Shown: piece by piece, positions 1-7,527 of the stretch
How positions within the stretch are numbered: position 1 is the first letter of the stretch
Layout: each line of letters begins with the position of its first letter
DNA from: Rhizobium sp. 16-449-1b
Lineage (GTDB): Bacteria; Pseudomonadota; Alphaproteobacteria; Rhizobiales; Rhizobiaceae
Reading direction: 5' to 3'
DNA length: 64,000 nt
NCBI RefSeq assembly: GCF_017741935.1
Contig: NZ_JAGHMH010000029.1
Span: 1 to 64,000, forward strand
The notes under the pieces: model-generated
Told to the model about the DNA's origin: nothing
What the model saw: only the letters and a program-made list of their open reading frames with translations
The model's database searches: none
Position numbers and translations under genes: made by a program

Positions 1-37
1 GAGCCCCCACTGAAACTTCGCGAGGGATGATTGAAAC

Positions 38-361
38 ATGGGTCAAATCTCAGTGATAATATCCCGCAATCCCGGGTCAGCTCTCAGTGCAAATCAACAG
101 TTCGAGCACAGACAGGATGACTTTGCCCGCCTCGGCTTGCGTGCGATGGACCTCGTCGAACGTATCTGCGCTGACCATGAATTGCCGTTGCCAACCCGCC
201 CCGATTACTACGACCCTCGCAGCGAGTTCGTCGCTAAGATATCGGAGATGGAAGAGTTCTGGAAACGGCGGGCTCAATCCGCGCGGCAGGTTCCGAGTGA
301 ACCATCCAACGTCACACCGATATTCGGACGAAAGACAGCGCCAGAGAGCGCGTCAACATAA
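38..361 (+). CDS. Small hypothetical protein
   Basis: This is a 107-residue soluble protein with no signal peptide or membrane segment. The N-terminus MGQISVIISR looks like that of a small rhizobial family I half-recognise but cannot name. A central predicted helix (FARLGLRAMDLVERI, about residues 30-45) is followed by a charged tail. A GAGGG stretch lies somewhat far (11 bases) ahead of the ATG. No clear operon partner is visible because the gene sits at the window edge. No function is proposed. Confidence 0.55.
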   Translation: MGQISVIISRNPGSALSANQQFEHRQDDFARLGLRAMDLVERICADHELPLPTRPDYYDPRSEFVAKISEMEEFWKRRAQSARQVPSEPSNVTPIFGRKTAPESAST

Positions 362-552
362 CTGGCAAGCGAAAGCGTGAGGTGTACACCAGGCTGCGCT
401 TCCTTGTCCGGGCAATTCCAGCGAACCGAGTAAAAGGCATTCCACGCTGACCGATGTAACTACGGACTCCCAAATTGTCCGAAGAATCCAGGAAGTCTCT
501 GTGTGGGGAGCGGCGAACACCGTCCAGTGGCTCGCCGCGGCCAAGAAGCTTT

Positions 553-1020
553 CTATTTCTGGGCTCGCCAGCTTTGCACGACCTTTGGTGGAGTCGATTT
601 GAGCTCATGCCCACAAGAGGCGTCCGCACCAGAGCCGCACGTCGATAAGCGCAGTACTAGGACTTTGCCAACATACTCCTTGAGTGGGTCGAAAGGCGCG
701 GCCTTCAATATCGCAGCACGAAAATCCCGCTCGAACGCCTCCCGAGCGGGAGCAGGTGACCCCTTCACAATAACGACGGGTCCTCGTACCACAGCGCCAC
801 GGTCGTCGATGACGAAGTAACTGATGCCGTCCACTCTTGCCGCTCTTGTATCCTCGCTCACCAACAAGTCGAGTTCGGCTGCGACAAGTGAGAAAGGCGC
901 GACCTGAGTGGCGGTCTGGGCGCGCACGTCCGCGCCGCTTAGCAAGAAAGCAGCGACGCACGGTGCCGCCCCATGGAAGAACGTCCGGACTATTGGTCGA
1001 ATATTCGATCGCTGAAACAT
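553..1020 (-). CDS. Secreted hypothetical protein
   Basis: The product has 155 residues with a probable Sec signal peptide (about residues 1-34, hydrophobic core CVAAFLLSG, cleavage near VRAQ). The mature part is small and probably periplasmic. A segment near residues 92-122 (FERDFRAAILKAAPFDP, then a hydrophobic strand) vaguely recalls the C-terminal domain of TonB-like proteins, but the match is too weak to name. Two cysteines near the C-terminus could form a disulfide. It is a stand-alone gene on the minus strand. Confidence 0.6.
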   Translation of the reverse strand: MFQRSNIRPIVRTFFHGAAPCVAAFLLSGADVRAQTATQVAPFSLVAAELDLLVSEDTRAARVDGISYFVIDDRGAVVRGPVVIVKGSPAPAREAFERDFRAAILKAAPFDPLKEYVGKVLVLRLSTCGSGADASCGHELKSTPPKVVQSWRAQK

Positions 1021-1215
1021 TTTCAGTCCACTCTGGCTGTCCAGCGAGTTTTAGTGGTCACAACCAGCTCTGCAACGAATGATGGGACTCGTAGCATCGA
1101 GCATCTGTGCTTCCATCGCTTGGCGTGGCATTTTGGCAACCGAACGAGGCGTCCTCGAAATTGCGGCAGCCGTCGACATCTAAGCCAGCGACAGGGCAAG
1201 CGCGAACGAAGTGCG

Positions 1216-1416
1216 CTACGCAGCGGTTTTCGCCAATGCAGCAGCGATCTCCGCGGCCTCTAGTCGGGCTGAGGTCTTGTAAGGGTAGTGTTTCCAGCAC
1301 CACCAATCCTGGGAGTCGGCCGTGCTGAAGCCAAAGCCAGCCCAGTCGCCGCAGTGACATTTATGCGCGACCAGCTTTGGTGCCCGTTGTAAAGTCTGAC
1401 GATCGATGTCGCTCAT
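1216..1416 (-). CDS. Small Cys/His-rich hypothetical protein
   Basis: This 66-residue protein starts at the ATG at 1416, which has a good GAAAGGA ribosome site upstream. A longer in-frame start at 1488 would overlap the neighbouring gene and has no such site. The centre carries HKCHCGDW and, 17 residues later, CWKHYP, a spacing that could bind a metal such as zinc. It is last in a compact minus-strand group (2007 to 1216). Family not recognised. Confidence 0.7.
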   Translation of the reverse strand: MSDIDRQTLQRAPKLVAHKCHCGDWAGFGFSTADSQDWWCWKHYPYKTSARLEAAEIAAALAKTAA

Positions 1417-1457
1417 TTGAAATCCTTTCAGCGGTTTGGTGTGACGTTGCATGTAAA

Positions 1458-1667
1458 CTAGAGATCGCGCTCGAATTTCGGTTTCCAACCGCGCGTCATC
1501 CCTTGGCTCATTGCCGCCTCGGCCAATGCTAGTTGCAGTCGAAGATGCTTGATGTCTCCAAGAAGCGTCGCGATTGTGGCCTTGGCATCCTCGTCATGGT
1601 AGGCGAGGGCTGCCTCGACATCATAGGTTGCCGAGGCCTGATCTGACTTACTGGACATGACCGGCAT
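1458..1667 (-). CDS. Small hypothetical protein, helical
   Basis: The product has 69 residues, or 66 if translation starts at the second ATG at 1658, which is better spaced from a GAGAA stretch. The start overlaps the end of the upstream gene by about 20 bases, pointing to translational coupling. The sequence is a predicted amphipathic helix (IATLLGDIKHLRLQLALAEA) followed by a basic tail. It is the middle gene of a three-gene minus-strand group. Function unknown. Confidence 0.6.
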   Translation of the reverse strand: MPVMSSKSDQASATYDVEAALAYHDEDAKATIATLLGDIKHLRLQLALAEAAMSQGMTRGWKPKFERDL

Positions 1668-2007
1668 TTCTCATGAGTAAATAGAATCCCTCGATGACAT
1701 CGCTCTCCGCGCCGGAGCAATCGAACCACAAGGGCCTGCTCATAAGTTGTTCGTAACCCACGGCGTTGAAGTAGCCGCACGCTCTGCCACTCCTTGGATC
1801 AAAGCCGATGTCGAACGACCCAAGAGGCGCGCCTGAACCCATGTCGTAGACATCCACCGAGCACAAAGACCAGTCCGGGTGGTCCGGCAACATGAGAAGG
1901 ACCGCCATCAGAAGTGGATGGACCTCTGCGAGCGTCGCCTCGCTTGGGCTTGCCCAGTATGTGCCAGTCTCATCAGCCCACGGCTGTCCGATCGGCGTCT
2001 TTGTCAT
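1648..2007 (-). CDS. Hypothetical protein
   Basis: This is a soluble protein of about 119 residues, not recognised. The ATG at 2007 is preferred over 2016 because GAAAGG lies nine bases before it and directly abuts the earlier ATG. The sequence has balanced composition and well-formed hydrophobic stretches (VHPLLMAVLLMLPDHP), with no signal peptide. It heads a minus-strand group with the next two small genes and its 3' end overlaps the following gene. Confidence 0.6.
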   Translation of the reverse strand: MTKTPIGQPWADETGTYWASPSEATLAEVHPLLMAVLLMLPDHPDWSLCSVDVYDMGSGAPLGSFDIGFDPRSGRACGYFNAVGYEQLMSRPLWFDCSGAESDVIEGFYLLMRNAGHVQ

Positions 2008-2212
2008 CGCCGTCATCCTTTCACAGAATTGAATGTTCCTATTATGTTCTCTTTGATACCGGAGTCAACGATGTTGACGAGATTCCGTTAGAAAGGCGCT
2101 TGAGCAATGTATTCCGTCTGAGACCGTACCAACGAAATAAGCGGCTTTGCTGAAGCGCTCAGCTCCCTAGATATTGGCGGAGACGAGAGTTTCGCGTCGT
2201 TAGGAGGAAAAG

Positions 2213-2455
2213 ATGCCGAACAATGCTTGGATTGCACCAGTTGCCGTGAATTTCCCGCACCAAGAACAGAAGGTCGTCGGCAGCCCATTCGAGGCCATGA
2301 CGTGCCTTACAGACCGATGGCCCAACATGAGTGGAATTAAGTTCCTACGAGCCCGCATGGCATGCAAAGCCGCGCTGGACGGTCGGCTGAGCGCAGATGA
2401 CGCTCGCATGATTTTCGTCGAAGCCGTCGGCGAGGCTGGCGGTAAAGCGCACTAA
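2213..2455 (+). CDS. DUF982 domain protein
   Basis: The 80-residue protein matches the DUF982 pattern seen in many rhizobial small proteins: an N-terminal strand region, GSPFEAMTCLTDRWP in the middle, and a C-terminal helix AR.ACKAALDGRLSADDARMIFVEA. The ATG is preceded by an excellent GGAGGA site at proper spacing. The function of DUF982 is unknown. The gene stands alone. Confidence 0.85.
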   Translation: MPNNAWIAPVAVNFPHQEQKVVGSPFEAMTCLTDRWPNMSGIKFLRARMACKAALDGRLSADDARMIFVEAVGEAGGKAH

Positions 2456-3139
2456 ACGCCGGCGACACTTAGGTCCACGGCATCTTGGCCAGTTCGGATG
2501 AGATGGCCTGCTCTTGCTGGTCCGCCATAGCATCTGCGATCATACGACCTACTTGGCTTCGCGCTGTTCGGGTTCAGAAAGAAGGCCCAGCGCTGACATT
2601 TGACCCGACAGCGACCGTCAGATCAATCCCGTCGGGTGAAACGCGGCGGCGAAAGTCCGGCCTCTCGTCTGGCCGAACTTTCCCAACGCAGCCCGTGAGT
2701 AGGCGCGGCGGCGCGGCTTAGAAAACTTTTGCAGAACAGTCAACGGCAGACTTTCCAGAGGGCGTTGTGGACGGCTACCTTGCGATCGTTTACCTTCCTC
2801 CGACCTCAATAACCGGCGGCGCGATGCAGATTCACGGTGCAGACGAGCGCACCTCGGACCTTTCAGCCACTGTGGCTTTCGAGGAGAGAGCAATTATCTG
2901 GGGCGCGGCACGGTGACAGTCGGTGGATGACCCCGCCGGTGAAACGGAACCATGCGCGCCGAGGAAATTAGGTTTACCAACTAAGGCGCTCCCATGCAGT
3001 TTCGAGGGGGAGCGCTCCAGCAGATTGGCGGTGTTCGCGACATCGCTGATCGTACGGTTTCTGACAGGAAAAACTGATTTAAGGCCTCATTAATTCCCAT
3101 TAGAAATTATGCATATGCAATCGGAAAAGGAGGCCGTTC
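2456..3139. other. Gene-poor stretch with possible remnants
   Basis: No convincing complete gene is seen in these 680 bases. Two oddities are a minus-strand micro-ORF at 2469-2543 (24 codons, ends ELAKMPWT) and a plus-strand open segment from about 2722 to 2916 that lacks a plausible start but reads like protein (DGYLAIVYLPPTS and onward). The second may be the remnant of a lost gene. Neither is called as a gene. Confidence 0.4.
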
Positions 3140-3349
3140 ATGTCCCATATGCATCTCGTCGATCATCTCGATGCTGCCAAAAAAATTGCAGAACTCAGCA
3201 ACAAGTTGTTTCTGATCTACTTGATCGATATGGCGAAAGACGAAGTCATGAAGACGTCGGAGACCGCACAGCCGCACGTTCGCACAGGCCTGAACAACAC
3301 GAAACCCTCTCTGCGCCTCGTTCAAAATCACACATCTTCTCCAGTTTAA
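3140..3349 (+). CDS. Small hypothetical protein
   Basis: The product has 69 residues. The ATG follows a strong AAAAGGAGG ribosome site, which is the main support. The N-terminal half is a plausible helix (AAKKIAELSNKLFLIYLIDMAKDEV); the C-terminal half is polar and low in structure. It is not recognised. The surroundings on both sides are gene-poor, so a degenerate or recently arisen gene is possible. Confidence 0.5.
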   Translation: MSHMHLVDHLDAAKKIAELSNKLFLIYLIDMAKDEVMKTSETAQPHVRTGLNNTKPSLRLVQNHTSSPV

Positions 3350-4031
3350 AAATGCTTTGCAGCTCGATGACGGATGGCGAAGACGCACGCAACGTACGGA
3401 TGCCAGTGACACGGCTTTCTGGAACATCTCGGCTGTCAAAGTAACACCTGAGATAACCTTGTTCCCTTGAACTGCGGGTACGGAACGGTGAGGCGAGTTC
3501 GTTGATGCGGACCTGAGCCTGGAACACCAACTGTGATCGTTGAGATCGCCTGGCATCGGTTTGGGGTCGAAGCCAGGCGATCTCGTATCAGCCATGAGGC
3601 CGACAAATAAGACTGCGCTAATTTATGTGGCGCGGCAACCGACGAGAACGCGAATGAGATTTGATGCCTCAGCATTTCAGCCGCGTAGAGTTGGAGCCAC
3701 CCTATCCTATCAACGGCGTAGCACTCGCAGCGTTCGCGTCGAGAACGGTTCGACAGCTCCCGGACAAAGCTGACACTCATCGGCTTGTACACCGCCGTTT
3801 TCTTTCCTTGCACTATTGGTAGACGCGGCTGGCCACGGCCGATGTCTTTGGCATCCACGTCCGGAAACGCAGTAGCGCGGACGCGCAGCCGTGCCCAAAC
3901 AGGCATACACGTCTGAACAGGCCGGCGAGGACTATAAGTTAGCAGGCCTGTTTCAGGGCGGTGCGCTATTCGTCTAAACCGGATGTCTTGGAGCCTTGCA
4001 CCGAGCGCCATCGCCGCTAGTTCCAGATTGA
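3350..4031. other. Gene-poor stretch
   Basis: No gene is supported here. A long minus-strand reading frame at 3436-4011 has no ribosome site and resembles nothing I know; its composition looks incidental. The only clear structure is the inverted repeat at 3542-3584. Confidence 0.4.
3542..3584. repeat. Perfect 13-bp inverted repeat
   Basis: GAGATCGCCTGGC at 3542-3554 is repeated in inverted orientation as GCCAGGCGATCTC at 3572-3584, with a 17-base loop. No T-tract follows on either strand, so a simple intrinsic terminator is unlikely. It could be a protein-binding palindrome or an RNA hairpin. Confidence 0.7.
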
Positions 4032-4052
4032 ATGGAATTGTGGAGAGTGGCC

Positions 4053-5096
4053 GTGCGCAGGATCGCAGTTATCGGAATGGGCGCGATGGGAAGTGCCGTT
4101 GCAAAGGCTCTCCTGTCATCTGGCGCGGAAATCGTCACCTACCTAGAGGGACGGTCATCGGGGACACGAGAACGCGCGGCCGCCGTGGGCATTCGCGAAG
4201 TTGATCTGACGGCGTTGGTTAAGGCGAAAATTATTTTATCAATTGTGCCGCCGTCTCAGGCTATAGCGGTGGCCGACCTCGTTGCAACGGCGATGCGCGC
4301 GTCGCAGTCTCCTGCGATCTTTATCGACTGCAATGCCATTTCACCTCAGACGATGGGTTCGGTCGCTCAGGCGTTCGACAATACTAATGCCAAGGTGCTT
4401 GACGGCTGCATTATCGGCGGGCCGCCGACGGCAAATCTAGGTCCGCGATTCTATCTGAGCGGCGACGCGGAAGAGATTGTACCGATTCTCGTCGAATACG
4501 GCTTGGATGCTCGTGCCCTGGACAGCGATATCGGTGCCGCGTCCGCCCTCAAAATGTGCTACGCGGGCATCAACAAGGGCCTCATCGGTCTCGGCACCTC
4601 GATGCTCCTGGCTGCCGCGAAGAATGGAGCGGACAAAGCTCTCATGGCCGAGCTTTCTGAAAGTCAGTCGCAGCTCGTAGCGAAGTTCGCCAAAGGCATC
4701 CCCGACATGTACCCGAAAGCATATCGCTGGATCGCTGAAATGGATGAGATCGCTGCGTTCTTGGGTGCAGATGATCCGGCTGCCGACATATTCGCTGGAA
4801 TGGCAGGTGTCTTCCAACGACTGGCAACCGACCGCACAGGCAACAGCGAGATAGCGACGACCTTGTCCCAGATGCTTGCCGAGCGACCCGAGGGTAGCGT
4901 TAATCGTTACGACGCCTTGAGTAACGGCAACCTTGACGAAGGCACTAAGGGCCTTGAACCGATTCCGAGCGCTCGTGGAAGCCAGGATAAAGTCGACCTG
5001 GAATCCGAATTGGAGGAGGGGCTTGAGGACAGCTTTCCTGCCAGTGATCCGATCTCGGCTACCGTCACCAGCATACCGGGAAGCACAAGGACGTAA
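4053..5096 (+). CDS. 6-phosphogluconate dehydrogenase-like NAD(P)-binding oxidoreductase
   Basis: An N-terminal Rossmann domain opens with IAVIGMGAMGSAVAKALL, the nucleotide-binding GxGxMG pattern of the 3-hydroxyisobutyrate/6-phosphogluconate dehydrogenase superfamily. The middle and C-terminal helical part (GAASALKMCYAGINKG, about residues 170-260) resembles the DUF1932 C-terminal dehydrogenase domain. Substrate is not predictable. The GTG at 4053 is favoured because GGAGAG lies five bases upstream; the ATG at 4032 has no ribosome site. The last 30 residues (LEEGLEDSFPASDP and onward) are an appended motif found in another protein of this window. The exonuclease gene follows ten bases after the stop. 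Confidence 0.75.
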   Translation: MRRIAVIGMGAMGSAVAKALLSSGAEIVTYLEGRSSGTRERAAAVGIREVDLTALVKAKIILSIVPPSQAIAVADLVATAMRASQSPAIFIDCNAISPQTMGSVAQAFDNTNAKVLDGCIIGGPPTANLGPRFYLSGDAEEIVPILVEYGLDARALDSDIGAASALKMCYAGINKGLIGLGTSMLLAAAKNGADKALMAELSESQSQLVAKFAKGIPDMYPKAYRWIAEMDEIAAFLGADDPAADIFAGMAGVFQRLATDRTGNSEIATTLSQMLAERPEGSVNRYDALSNGNLDEGTKGLEPIPSARGSQDKVDLESELEEGLEDSFPASDPISATVTSIPGSTRT

Positions 5097-5105
5097 ACGC
5101 TTCCG

Positions 5106-5870
5106 ATGACCTCAGCCAATCCAACCTCAATCGCCGTTGTCCGCGTTGTCGATCTTGAGACCGGCGGCAATGGCCCGCACGAGGTTTGCGAAATCGGTTG
5201 GCAGGACGTTGTCCGAACTCAAGATGGCCGATGGCAACTTGATGTCGAGCGTGGCTCATTGATGGTCAATCCGGGACGACCTATCTCGCCGGAAACGATG
5301 GCCGTTCATCACATCCTCGACAGTGACGTCGCCGGAGCGCCTTTGTGGAGGGAAATCGCATCGTCGGTGCTGCAACCGCGTCGGCCTTTGGTGGCACTGG
5401 CCGCTCACCGCGCTGCGTTCGAACAACGCTATTGCACTCCGCGTCTGACCGGAGGTGCTCAATGGATTTGCACATGGAAGTGCGCGTTGAGGCTATGGCC
5501 GGACCTACCGCGTTTTTCGAACCAGATGCTTCGCTACCTGCGCATGCCTAGCGGACTGGTTCACGAGTTGGGCCTCCCGGCCCACCGGGCACTACCCGAC
5601 GCCTACGTCACCGCCCACCATCTCCGCGACATGCTCAATGAGACTTCGCTGGAACAGTTGCTTGCGTGGAGCGCTGAGCCAGGCCTTCTGCCACGCATTC
5701 CATCCGGCCCAGATCGGGGGAAGCCGTGGGACCGAGTCGACGTGGAGATCGTGCAGCACTTCCTCTCGGATAGGGACCGAGACGTCCGATTTACTGCCGA
5801 GACTGAGATCGCTCGACGGGGCGAGGGGCCTGTTCGGGAACGTACTCCGGCTCAAGGCCGTCTCCTGTAG
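5106..5870 (+). CDS. DnaQ-like 3'-5' exonuclease (exonuclease X type)
   Basis: The 254-residue protein has the DEDDh exonuclease motifs: DLETGG near residue 17 (the D-x-E of Exo I), a central Exo II region, and HRALPDAYVT near residues 160-170 (Exo III H-x4-D). It probably removes nucleotides from DNA 3' ends in repair. The C-terminal 60 residues (GPDRGKPWDRVDVEIVQ...) resemble the tail of exodeoxyribonuclease X-like proteins. It follows the oxidoreductase gene with a ten-base gap and is probably co-transcribed. The ribosome site is weak. Confidence 0.7.
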   Translation: MTSANPTSIAVVRVVDLETGGNGPHEVCEIGWQDVVRTQDGRWQLDVERGSLMVNPGRPISPETMAVHHILDSDVAGAPLWREIASSVLQPRRPLVALAAHRAAFEQRYCTPRLTGGAQWICTWKCALRLWPDLPRFSNQMLRYLRMPSGLVHELGLPAHRALPDAYVTAHHLRDMLNETSLEQLLAWSAEPGLLPRIPSGPDRGKPWDRVDVEIVQHFLSDRDRDVRFTAETEIARRGEGPVRERTPAQGRLL

Positions 5871-6056
5871 CTGGGCATCGACACATGCTGCCAGGAAAAA
5901 AACTCGCGAGGAGGGCCGGTGTTAGGCGGCCCCCCTCTGTGGCCGAACGTCCGAACAGGCTGACGAACGTGGGGGTCGGCGATCTATCAACCACTGCAGC
6001 GACGAAAGGTTGCGGGAACTCACGTACCAATTTCGGCTTAGTGCCAGATATCCAGC

Positions 6057-6081
6057 GGAACCGCTCTCGCGACGCAGCGTT
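6057..6081 (+). promoter_or_regulatory. EcfG-type promoter (GGAAC-N16-CGTT)
   Basis: GGAAC at 6057-6061 and CGTT at 6078-6081 match the general stress sigma factor consensus exactly. The site lies 44 bases ahead of the TTG start of the small membrane protein at 6125. Confidence 0.8.
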
Positions 6082-6124
6082 CGCCTGTCAGTGAATATCC
6101 AACCAGCATTAGGGAGGATGGGAC

Positions 6125-6292
6125 TTGCAGGACAAAGAGCAATTTGGCTCCGAGAACGAGCAAACGCCCTATAACGCACAAGGGCGACACCCAGCCCGAC
6201 CGGGCAAGGCACGCTCTACGTGGGTGGTGGTGGTCCTCGTGGCTCTCCTGATCGCGTCATTCTACCTTATCGCTCGCAACTGGCCGTTCTAA
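6125..6292 (+). CDS. Small C-tail membrane protein (TTG start)
   Basis: The 55-residue protein begins at a TTG seven bases after AGGGAGG. The first half is polar (MQDKEQFGSENEQTPYN, then a basic RPGKARSTW), followed by one transmembrane helix (VVVVLVALLIASFYLI) and a short end. Similar 55-60 residue proteins with this polar-basic-membrane layout occur in rhizobia. A canonical EcfG promoter lies 44 bases upstream. The non-ATG start makes it easy to miss. Function unknown; probably an inner-membrane stress peptide. Confidence 0.75.
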   Translation: MQDKEQFGSENEQTPYNAQGRHPARPGKARSTWVVVVLVALLIASFYLIARNWPF

Positions 6293-6431
6293 CGTTCGAA
6301 CAGCTCCCTTCCAACGCAGGGATGCGCACCGCCGACGGTGGCGGTACAGCTCTATGGAACCAACTGGTGATGAGCAGCTTAATGCGCGCGGGCGATACAG
6401 TCTCGCATCGCGTATGCGGAGGAAGTTGCTG

Positions 6432-6689
6432 ATGCGCTTGGTTGGTACAAATGTCGCAAGGACAACTGAGGGCACTATCACGGTCGAATTCCATGGCGAG
6501 GGCAACGAGCTTGTTACCGTCCGCATGTCAACCGATAGTGCTCAGAATGACGAGGATGCTGTTATCTTCGCTGAGAGGATGATGGACGATCTGAGTGTCA
6601 CTCGGCGCACGCCACTGTCCCCGGAAAGCGGCGAGGGAGTCAGCATCGATGAGACGCTTGCTGCCGAGAAACCGATGAAGCCAAACTGA
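6432..6689 (+). CDS. Small hypothetical protein of GEGNELV family (copy 1)
   Basis: The 85-residue protein starts at the ATG at 6432, nine bases after GGAGG; a longer frame to 6354 lacks such a signal. The core TVEFHGEGNELVTVRM is shared with the protein at 35018-35311, which also shares the following helix (A..MM..L). Both genes have a relaxed GGAAC-N18-TT element upstream (here 6356-6380). It is probably a small soluble stress-related protein. No named family was recognised. Confidence 0.7.
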   Translation: MRLVGTNVARTTEGTITVEFHGEGNELVTVRMSTDSAQNDEDAVIFAERMMDDLSVTRRTPLSPESGEGVSIDETLAAEKPMKPN

Positions 6690-6734
6690 TGGCAACGGCC
6701 AACCTTGACTGCTTTTTGTGGCCTCGCGGGACCA

Positions 6735-6974
6735 TCATCGTTCGTTCTGGTCGAGATCACCGGTTTCGATTATGAGAGTATCAACGTCCGTTTCGCCAGA
6801 AGACCTAGCGATGCTGTGCCGAAGTGCAGCTTCGGTGAGCCTGCCGCCCCTGTAGGCCGCAATGACCTTCGCGTGCCTTCCCTGTGCATCTGCTATGGCG
6901 ACAGGATCAACGATGCCAAGTTCTGCGAGCAAGGCGTTAACCCGATCAATTGCCGGATTGTCGTCGTGAGACAT
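6735..6974 (-). CDS. Small hypothetical protein
   Basis: This 79-residue acidic, helical protein has an AGGATAGGA ribosome site. The sequence AIDRVNALLAELGIVD and the following segment (HAKVIAAYRGGRLTEAALRHSI) look like a compact two-to-three-helix fold. It is not recognised. Its direction is the same as the csbD-like gene further upstream, but about 95 bases separate them and the link is unclear. Confidence 0.6.
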   Translation of the reverse strand: MSHDDNPAIDRVNALLAELGIVDPVAIADAQGRHAKVIAAYRGGRLTEAALRHSIARSSGETDVDTLIIETGDLDQNER

Positions 6975-7069
6975 TGAAAATCCTATCCTGCGTGAGTGTG
7001 CGGTGATCTAATGGGAAACTGGTCCGCCGGGGTAGCAATTCTAGCGAACCAGTCAGTCCGTCGAAGACG

Positions 7070-7261
7070 TTATGCCTTGTCGACGACCTTCTTGACCGCA
7101 TCCTTGGCCTCGCCCTTTGCCTGCTGGGCATCACCCTTGGCTTCTTGTGCCATGCCCTTCGCCTGCATCTCACGATCATTGGTCGCTTCGCCGACGCCTT
7201 GGCGGGCCTTGCCAGCGAGTTCATTGGCCTTACCGGAAATCTTGTCAGCTGTGCTGCCCAT
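7070..7261 (-). CDS. CsbD family stress protein
   Basis: The 63-residue hydrophilic protein has the CsbD pattern: MGSTADKISGKANELAGKA, then repeated Lys/Ala/Gly/Gln helices (GMAQEAKGDAQQAKGEAKDA). CsbD-like proteins are induced by general stress in many bacteria, with unknown biochemical role. The ATG at 7261 is chosen because it begins the family N-terminus and has an AAAGGAG site. A canonical EcfG promoter (7303-7327) sits just upstream. Confidence 0.9.
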   Translation of the reverse strand: MGSTADKISGKANELAGKARQGVGEATNDREMQAKGMAQEAKGDAQQAKGEAKDAVKKVVDKA

Positions 7262-7302
7262 TTGAAAACTCCTTTGCGAGACCTGATTGCCTCTTGGAGA
7301 TG

Positions 7303-7327
7303 AACCTCTGACCGAGCAGTTCGTTCC
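7303..7327 (-). promoter_or_regulatory. EcfG-type promoter for csbD-like gene
   Basis: Read on the minus strand, GGAAC (7327-7323) and GTT (7305-7303) are 17 bases apart, about 42 bases ahead of the csbD-like start codon. Confidence 0.8.
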
Positions 7328-7527
7328 GCGCCGACCACTACTTGAAAAGCGGACGTCGCCCGGATTTTCAATGATGACGCCAAGCATCGGGGGGCAGGCC
7401 TCGATGTAGGCCGCCCGACAGCGCACAGCCAGCCAAGAAGATAACACCCCGATCAAAGTCAGGACCGTCTTGGAACCGTAGTCGCATTCTCGGCATTTCG
7501 ATTAGTGATCGATTGCGAGAAAAAACC

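Noticed and set aside
3436..4011. Minus-strand reading frame of 191 codons
   Set aside because: No ribosome site, no recognisable domain and irregular composition; not enough to call a gene.
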